A model generated the notes under the pieces. The model had not been told where the DNA came from and ran no database searches. It saw only the letters and a list, made by a program, of their open reading frames with translations. From NCBI RefSeq assembly GCF_023856365.1, contig NC_064538.1:5225832-5289831 (forward strand): DNA of 64,000 bases, given 5' to 3'. Source of the stretch: Brienomyrus brachyistius (lineage: Eukaryota > Chordata > Actinopteri > Osteoglossiformes > Mormyridae). This document shows, piece by piece, positions 34,698 to 64,000 of the stretch. Each line of letters begins with the position of its first letter. The first letter of the stretch is position 1. The translations under genes were made by a program, and so were the position numbers.

Positions 34698-36189
34698 ACA
34701 CTTCGAATCGTGCCGGCCGTGCCTTGTGATGTGAAAAGGGAAAGTGCAAGAGTTCAAATAATGGCTAAACTGCGCGTACCTCCCAATCCCCCGGCAATGG
34801 ACTGTGGCTACAACTCTAACACTCCATGCGCAGTTAACGCACGCCAGGCACGGATGCTGGGGTCACCATCCCTGGGTCACGGCCGGAGGTATATGGAGAA
34901 TGTGTGCAATCGGTGTATTCTGATTTGAGTACTACTGCACTATACAGAGTTAGTACCTTAGTACCTTAACATGCTATTTATTGTCTGTCAACATATTGAT
35001 AAGGGGCATTAAATTTGTTAGTAATTTCAGGTATTAAGAAGACTGAAAAAACTAGAAGTATTCCATGCTAAATGTCACAGTATTTAACAGACAAGGAAGT
35101 TTGCCTTTAAATCCTATGCTTGAATCTGTTTTCCTCTCTAATCTTTTCAGTTATCGCGTATTGCAAGATTTAGCAGTGCAACATTGCGGAAATTGTTACT
35201 GTTTAACATTATGAAAATATTCATGGCCGAATGCCCTTATCGGATTATAAATGTTGCTTTTCCCAGCCTGCACAGACATAAACTTTTTCAAGATTTTTTT
35301 TTAAAGCATTTCATCATTCTTACGTACGCACTGCTTCTCTAACCATCCTCGGAAGACTTACAGAAGGAGAGATTTCTAAACACATCCGTACAATTATGAG
35401 GGAAGAGGAATCACTCGATTTTAAAGATGTAACCCTTTTTACCTATGCTGTATTATTTCCGTGTACATATTTACAACCAGATTTTATTTTCAGAGGGACC
35501 ACCATGTTTATATATAGTATATGATGTTTACTGAAGGGCAGTGTTTAAAAAATGTTTGTGAATCTGTATTAGTCTAATTTAAAGCATGTATTTCTTTTTA
35601 ATAATACTGTACATTTGAGTAACTTGACAAGAAGGGCAGATATTGACACTTTGGGTGCATTTAACTGGAATCTGTGTTAGAATGAGTATTTCTAATTGAC
35701 AAAAGGTCTAAGTTCCTGGCAGGGTGGCAGCGCCTATAAGGAGGTCAGTCTTATTCAACAACAAGCTCTTTTTGAGCTGGGCTAGATTGCATGTCCCTCT
35801 CTGTCTCTGAAGAGACGGTTCTTCAAACAGTCCTCAATCGAGTTCAGAATGAGGTGGACGCTGGTTATTTCGGCAAGCTGTAACCTTGGCGGAGTATTAC
35901 TGCGTGATTTTCATCAAGTGGACAGTGATTAACACTCGGTCGGGACTTGAACGCGATTTAGTGCAGTGACCATTCAAGTGCTGGTGACAGTTTTTTTTTT
36001 TTTATTTTTAAAAACGCAAATATTTGCACTGTGACTTAATAATGTCTTTTTTTTGTCTGTTCTCTGAGGTGGCTCTCTGTAGAAATTTATACATTTATAA
36101 ATTAACAAGTATTGTCCAGTTTTGAAGGTTTATTTTTTTACTATTAGATTTGATTTATTTACATCTAGTTAAATTGTTTTGTTGCCCTT

Positions 36190-36195
36190 AATAAA
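36190..36195 (+). terminator. Candidate prex1 polyadenylation signal
   Basis: An AATAAA hexamer about 1.77 kb after the stop, followed by TTGTTGTATTTTTTTC and then GTGATAAGTGTCC, a plausible downstream element. No transcript evidence was available to me. Confidence 0.4.
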
Positions 36196-36624
36196 TATTA
36201 TTGTTGTATTTTTTTCTGTGATAAGTGTCCGTCTTACCTATTTCAATTAAAAAGTGTACTTATTTTTTATTTTTTTTCCTCCACTAGTAAATATTTTATT
36301 AAACCACACAGCAATTCTCGTTTCATTTTTCAATAAATCTGATTGGATTTGGCTTTTTTCCTTCCTCTCCTGGCGTGTTACTGGAGGCCTCTTTCCCTTT
36401 CACGTGTCCTCAGATGTGCCACGTCTCTCCCGTCATTGTGCAGCTTCTGGACGTTTCTCCCCCTTGTTGAACGAGAGCTGAGATTGAGCACAGATGGTGC
36501 TGCGTTCTTTGGTGCGGCAGACGCCCTGAAGGTCCTGTTTCGGTTAACGTGCGTCTTGTTTTGGATCAGGGCGTCTTGGTAAATGGCTCTTCGGGAGGTG
36601 AAAGGATGATACTTGTGTAAAGAT

Positions 36625-36668
36625 AAAAAAATAATAAAAATAATAATAATAATAATAATAATAAATAA
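36625..36668. repeat. AAT microsatellite
   Basis: AAT/TAA units in the intergenic region. Confidence 0.93.
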
Positions 36669-38369
36669 TACTGATAAATACAATACAAAACAGATGCTCT
36701 CCACTAGAGAGTGGCATTTATATTTTGGCAGTATCCAAACCTTAAAGACTTATAAAGGATTTTCTTTTTTACTTTACGTGTTAGAATAAGAACTTAAGTC
36801 ACACTAGAATGTTCTCTGGAAGCTGAACTATGATGGACTGGAATTGGTTTGTAATTCTTAACTTTGCTGTTTAGTAAATTGACTTTCTCTCTCGTGTCCT
36901 CTGATTGGTGTGTTGTCCGGAATTTGTCCTTTATGAAAGGCTAGAGTCAGGGTTCGCTGCGAAAGCCCGTGAATCTGTCCGTACCGGTGTAAAGCCTAAT
37001 GCCGAACGGTGTAGCTCTTTTGAACGTTTCATTCGCTATTAACCAACTGGTAATCTACGAAATGTAAACCTAACTCAGACATTCAATTTATGCATACATC
37101 TTTAAACCATGTGTGCACTGTTAATCTTTATCTTAAGATTGTGATCTTTGAACAAAAATGTTATACAGTTAGCTGCCAGATGCCTTTGCCTAAAATAGAT
37201 TTTTATTCAAGAAACTTGCCTGACAAACTTGTGTTCTCATATCTCTACTAAACACAATTTAATCCGCAAGGACAGACCGTATGCATTCACCACATCCATT
37301 AGCGCAATATGTAATATAAGCAGTTACTTGGCCAGTTTTAGAAACTTCATGCGGTAGCTGTTATTGAAAGGAACTTGTCTTATATACGAACCAAGAATCT
37401 GTTAACTTTGGGTTATCAATATGCCTGGATATGTATTGCATAATTATATGTAATAATTATGTATTTTTTTTCTAAATATTAATTGTTTATATTTTAGTTT
37501 ATTTGTGGTCTAAAAACATTCTGCAGAAGAGTTTTAATTTCTCCCCTCAAATCATTATAGTTATTGTTGTGAATGTAACGTTTTTTTGCTAGTTAATAAA
37601 ATATTTACGAAACGGTATGGTGATTTCTGATTTGGTCTGATTTATATGTTCCGTAACTCTCTCTGTCAAAGTACCTTCTGTGGTACCATAGAACCACTTG
37701 ACTGTCTAAGAACTGTCCATGAATGTTTCCATGAATGAGGTTTTACTGTCCAGCTCCATTTCTGACTGTTCTCACCGGTGCCAGCCATTTATCAAATGAT
37801 CTGGGTGGTCAGGTAATTTTCCTCACCAGAAGGAGACTCCCACCTTCTGTGACTAATATATGACTGATATATATATGCTTGACTACTCTATATGTGATTT
37901 ACAGAGTCTTCTCTAAATGCAGAAAAAATGCATTTCAGGTACAACTGCATATTAGTTATTTGAGAAATTGAGCTGCTTTATGTAGAGCTTATTTCAATTT
38001 AGAATGTGTATAGGAATGTAAAATTAATCTTATTTTAAACTCCATTTAGTCACGACCCCAATTCTGGTTTTGGCATCAACTAAAGTCAACTTAGTAGAAG
38101 TAATGTCTTTTCAGTCAGCTCTTCATAAGGCTTAGTAATGATTTCTTCCCTAAGCTTTTTTTTTTAGTTTCTTTGGCTTCTTTTAATTCATTTTCAGGTT
38201 AATATGTTTGGGTCTGGCAGCAAGCAAACGCGATCTATATGTTTCCATCCCAAAGAATGAGCTGTCTGGTTATTTCTGTGATACAATACAACTCGCCGTG
38301 TTCAGATTCTGTCCATACGTGACACATCAAATTGCATTCTTGGATATTCCTCAGGCACTAAGCAATCGT

Positions 38370-38386
38370 GGGGGGGGGGGGGGGGG
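38370..38386. repeat. 17-base G run
   Basis: A pure G homopolymer in the intergenic region. Confidence 0.95.
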
Positions 38387-40231
38387 ACTACATGTAAGAA
38401 AACCAACAATGTGTCAAAAGTGTCAGAAGTGTTAAAATCCTTTCGGGGCGGCGTGTTCCAGGAATTCACCGCAGATTCATGAGGTTAGAAGGTGCTGTTT
38501 TATATGCCACATGGTACTGTGGTATCTTAAATGTCCCCATGAACCGTCTGGTGTCATTCAATAAGATATAACAGTGTCAGGGGGGGGGGGACATGCAATT
38601 CAGGCATCTTGAAGGGAATGAATATGACCTGCAGTACTAGAGTTAGCCAGAGAGCTACAGGATTCTTATGAAGACGTATAGCTACCACATTCCTCTACTG
38701 ACTGCAGTTTGTTTCTGCCTCACTGTACTGCACCTACAACGATATCATGCTGTAGAAAAGAAAAAATCCTCGTACTAGAGTCCAAGGCTGCCTCGGTGTT
38801 AGAAGTGGTCTGTTGGGAATGTTCCAAGTTCCCCTCCCTTGCAGAGGTGATGGGAACTGAAGGTGCCAGAGAGAATGAAACCGAAATTAATTGTGTGCGG
38901 TGGGTGTGAGCCTGTAAATATCTGGCACCAAAGCTGTGAAGTCATGGATATATATTTGCATAAATCACGCCCTGCAAAAATCACGGTGGGGAGCATGAGG
39001 AGGGACGTGTACCGATAAGTTACCACTTATTTCCTTAGCTGAGGGCTACAGCTATAGTTAGTTCCACACCCACCATCTTTTCCAAAATTATATGAAGTGT
39101 TTCATTGTGAGTGCCTCTCGATCAGGACCTTGCGAAGGCCAAGGATGCCCACATGTGCTGCTAAGGGGTCGGACGAATGTTTCACCATTGGATGATATTT
39201 CCTAGGGATACGAAAGGTGAGAGTTACCCTCTGAACCTGGCAGGCACTGACGACGCTCCCCCGAGGGCAAGTTGGCAAGTGGCCGCACTGACAGCGTAGG
39301 TGGTTTAAGGTTCTTGGCTTTGCTGGACCTGGGCAGAGATATTTGTTTGGCAACATTCATTTCTCTGGAAAAACAAGTGAGTTCAGGTGAGTCGGAAAGA
39401 TCATCAGAATACCTGGAATAATTCAGCTGGTACAAAACTGTCCCTTATGGTGTCCTGGCAGTTTGATAGAAAATTTGCATTTGCATCATTCGTTATGTAT
39501 GCCACTCAATTAGAAGGTATTTTGAGACATGACATGACACTTCATTTGCGTGCTTGTTTGCCAATGTACCACCCAGAATGTTCTGAAAACCAATGAAAGT
39601 CCCCACTGAAACTGAAGAGGCGTTTCTTTGGCTAAAGCACCTACTTTAAATACAATAGCTTTGATCTAAAGTTCAAAATGGATTGTTGGAATAATTTTCA
39701 CGTCCTTTGAAAATGGCTTTCAGCAACCTGGCATTATTAAGACTAATTTGGACCAGCACGACACACATCACCTGCTCTGTCAGCAGTGCCAGACCGCGGA
39801 GATTGAAACGGCATTTCTGACCAAGTTTTCATGCAACCGGGTCACCCAGTCCTCATCATATTACCCGACATGGACACACAGATGGAAGGATCCAGAGTTT
39901 CCATGGTTACCCCTACCTACCTATTTTGAGTTTCATCCCTAGTATCAACTCCATCCATCCATCCATCCATCTATTTTCCAAACCACTTATCCTACTGGGT
40001 CGCGGTAGTATCAACTCCCCATTGATATATAATAAAGTGCCATTTTCTCATATAAGTGATGGTAGGCAATTTCGATCTTGTGTGCTATTTTGTAACATAA
40101 GACAGGCTATGTGTATAGGATTTTTTTGTATGTGTCTTGGAGGGAAATATTGGACGGATATCTTAGGAGTACCTGTAGAAGGTAGAGCTATAAGTAAAGT
40201 GCTGGAGTATGCAAATCAATTTGTTTAGTTG

Positions 40232-40352
40232 TTTGTTCCTGTAGCTCAATAAATAGAACTTTGTGCTAAGGTTGTGGGTTTGAATCCCGGGATCACATGT
40301 AAACGGTAACCCTCTGCTGTAAGTCACTTTGGATAAAAGTGTCAGATAAGGA
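40232..40352 (+). mobile_element. tRNA-derived SINE copy, second family
   Basis: The head GTAGCTCAATAAATAGAACT, B box GGTTTGAATCC at 40277-40287, and the tail GTAAGTCACTTTGGATAAAA are all visible. Confidence 0.7.
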
Positions 40353-41899
40353 TCTATGCCAAAATTATGGATGGAGGGGGGGCTTACAACCCCCCCCCCC
40401 CAATAATTAAAACCAGCCAATACAACCCCCAGAACCCCCTTACATGGGTGGAGACATCAACCCTCCGATGCTCGACCTTGGGTAAGTGTATTTTTACTGA
40501 GTGCCCCAAGGTGCCTGACAACAGTGTGTGGAATCTATTACTACCTGTACATTGTTTTCAACAAGGGGCTAAAATCCAAATTGTTACTCACCAAATTTAG
40601 TAACTGTAGCTTGATGTATACAGGAAAAAATCTGAACTTGAGTATTGACAAGGGTCCATACTGGGAATGTGTTTCTCCTCAGAACTAATTATTCATAATC
40701 TGTCAAGATCAGTTTCTATTAATTCTTGTATATCTGACACAAACGCTACGTAAACATACACATATTCTACATTTTTTACATATACTAAACACCCCTCCCT
40801 TTTCCATAACCGTTTGCTAAGAATATGGTCAACACAGAGCCAGGAGTCTCAGGATCAGGCTCATGGCCATCCGACCCGGTACTATGTGTCCTGTTCCCAT
40901 TTGGCCAGTTGGGAGCGCTGCTCATCCTGCTTCCTCCTACCTGTCCTGTAACCCTTTGGCCTTAGTGTCTTTCCCTATTCCCTGGGCTGCCATGCAGCTC
41001 AGAGTGTGTAGCTCAGAGACTCAACCCCCCGCTCGTGAGTTCAAGGCTGACTGGAGACCAGCCTCACCTCATTCAATGTTTAGTGGTCTTGTTTCTCTCG
41101 TGTTTATTTATTTATTTTTATCTTTGATTCTTACTTGAAGGTTTACCCTAGAACAGAAGGCTTGACAAAGCAAATTAACATAACCTTTATTGAATGGTTA
41201 GGTCGTTCTGTAACAAATGAATCTGTTGAGGTCAGAAATAGTGAGAGATTTTGTGGGGAAATAAGGAAAAGCAGCATAAAGTGAAATAGGAAACTATCAA
41301 ATCTAAGCTCACTGCATAAGTGGGACACACTGAACAGAATCTGGGAAAATGGTGTCCCAGTGAATGAGATGGATATCCCATCCAGAATGTTCCGTTTCTA
41401 ATGCGCTGTACTTCGTGGGACAAGCTCCGGATTACTGCAACCCAAGGTTCTGAAAAATGGCCCCAAATAGGAATATTACCACCTACTGTTTAAGAAGGAA
41501 CGGTTAACAATAACACTTTCATCTTAACATTTGTATGGGTTTTGCTGCTTTTTGGTAAGAATTTATTGAGACTACAAACCAAGGACCGGTTTGCTTTGAT
41601 GGCCTTGATCAGCGGGTCTTTTGAAAACATATTTTTCATTCTTAAGAAGGGAAAAACGGATTCTTAATGGCTTTACGGTAGATTTTTGTTTGAAGGAACC
41701 TTAAGAAAAAAATGTCAGTCTCCTCACAGTTCAAACTCTAAATCTGTAAACTGAAAACATACGGCTTATTTTGAAATGTTATTATTAATAAATCGTATAG
41801 GCTATCGCTATTATTGATTATTAATCAAACAGACGATCCTGTCTGATTCCATGCATTTGCGGAAAGCTTGATGCCGGTACTGCTTCTGGGCAGTGCAGC

Positions 41900-42209
41900 C
41901 CATTTCAAGGCGCTTGGAGAGTATTTTTGCTGACGTTATATCAGTTTTTGTTTCTGAATAATTCAAGGCTCTCCCCCCCTCCCCTCGCCCCCTTCACTTC
42001 GCTGTCAGGTGGCCGGAAGGAGCCGAGGTGGGAGACCGTGTTCATTGCGGATCCTGAAGCGCGTTTCAATTGGTTTTCTAGGAGGAGACTGTGTTTCAGC
42101 TCCCGCAAAGGCACCACTGTCTCCACACGCCCAGCCCCTGCGATGCTCATACCCGGCAAAGGGTTGAATGTCTCCCCAACTGGCTTTCCATGACGGAAGA
42201 TCTTGAAGG
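41900..42209 (+). promoter_or_regulatory. kcnq2 5' UTR and probable promoter-proximal region
   Basis: This moderately GC-rich segment lies directly before the start codon. I cannot place a transcription start or a TATA box. Three short upstream ORFs occur close to the start: 42143-42193, 42168-42206 and 42190-42216, one in each frame; the last overlaps the main ATG. It is assigned as UTR only by position. Confidence 0.45.
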
Positions 42210-63787
<21,578 letters not shown>

Positions 63788-64000
63788 GTAAGGCCTACTT
63801 GTTTACAGGACTGCTGAGCCGTCCCATGGCTGAATCTAAAGCTGAAACTCTCTTTATCGAATTCTGGGGCGTTTTACTGCCTTAATGCAGGGATGCTCAA
63901 CCCGGGGGCCCAGCACAGCAGTTTCAGGGAGCCCATAGAAACATTGTAAGAAATATTAAAGCCCCCTCTTCCCCCTCTGCAGTCTTTAGATCTTAGTTAT

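Larger units (their letters stand above)
34418..36215 (+). other. prex1: Probable prex1 3' UTR
   Basis: This AT-rich stretch follows the stop. A canonical AATAAA at 36190-36195 is followed within 30 bases by a T-rich and GT-rich tract, a fair cleavage context. It contains a 23-base C run at 34675-34697 and a Pumilio-type TGTACATA at 35462-35469. The end is inferred. A second AATAAA at 37595-37600 could give a longer form. Confidence 0.45.
36216..41899. other. Intergenic region between prex1 and kcnq2
   Basis: This AT-rich stretch lacks any frame with recognisable protein content. It has an AAT repeat at 36625-36668, G runs at 38370-38386 and 38580-38590, an ATCC-tailed repeat fragment at 39948-40013, a SINE at 40232-40352, and a second AATAAA at 37595-37600. 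I find no RNA gene. Confidence 0.55.

Overview
The window is vertebrate nuclear DNA, most likely from a ray-finned fish. It has spliced genes with GT-AG introns, many tRNA-derived SINE copies, Tc1-like and hairpin-type DNA-transposon remnants, long CA, CT and AAT microsatellites, and many pure C or G runs. Nothing bacterial or viral was seen. Nearly all open frames are short random frames or shadows of exons. The real coding content is 39 exons of two genes, both on the + strand.

Gene 1 (3407-34417) is the 3' part of a P-Rex Rac guanine-nucleotide exchange factor, called prex1. Thirty exons join without a frame error into 1,211 residues plus a stop. They cover DEP1, DEP2, PDZ1, PDZ2 and the long inositol-polyphosphate-4-phosphatase-like C-terminal half. 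The catalytic DH-PH part should lie upstream of the window. A 3' UTR of about 1.8 kb follows, with a likely poly(A) signal at 36190.

The intergenic stretch (about 36.2-41.9 kb) is AT-rich and carries a few repeats. I see no gene in it.

Gene 2 (42210 to beyond 64000) is the 5' part of kcnq2, the Kv7.2 voltage-gated potassium channel. Nine exons encode residues 1-395: the N-terminus, the S1-S4 voltage sensor, the S5-pore-S6 module with the GYGD filter, and the proximal C-terminus with the first calmodulin-binding helix. As far as I recall them, lengths of exons 1-8 equal those of human KCNQ2. Intron 1 is 11.2 kb. The distal C-terminus lies beyond the window.

The two genes do not work together. 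P-Rex proteins link G-beta-gamma and PIP3 signals to Rac; Kv7.2 carries the neuronal M-current. Both human orthologues lie on chromosome 20q13, so the linkage fits a rearranged ancient block and supports prex1 over prex2.

The items most worth a second look are a 528-base prex1 intron that is stop-free and frame-preserving, three short upstream ORFs (one per frame) just before the kcnq2 start, and four intronic minisatellites, one of them open in all six frames. I found no previously undescribed genetic system.
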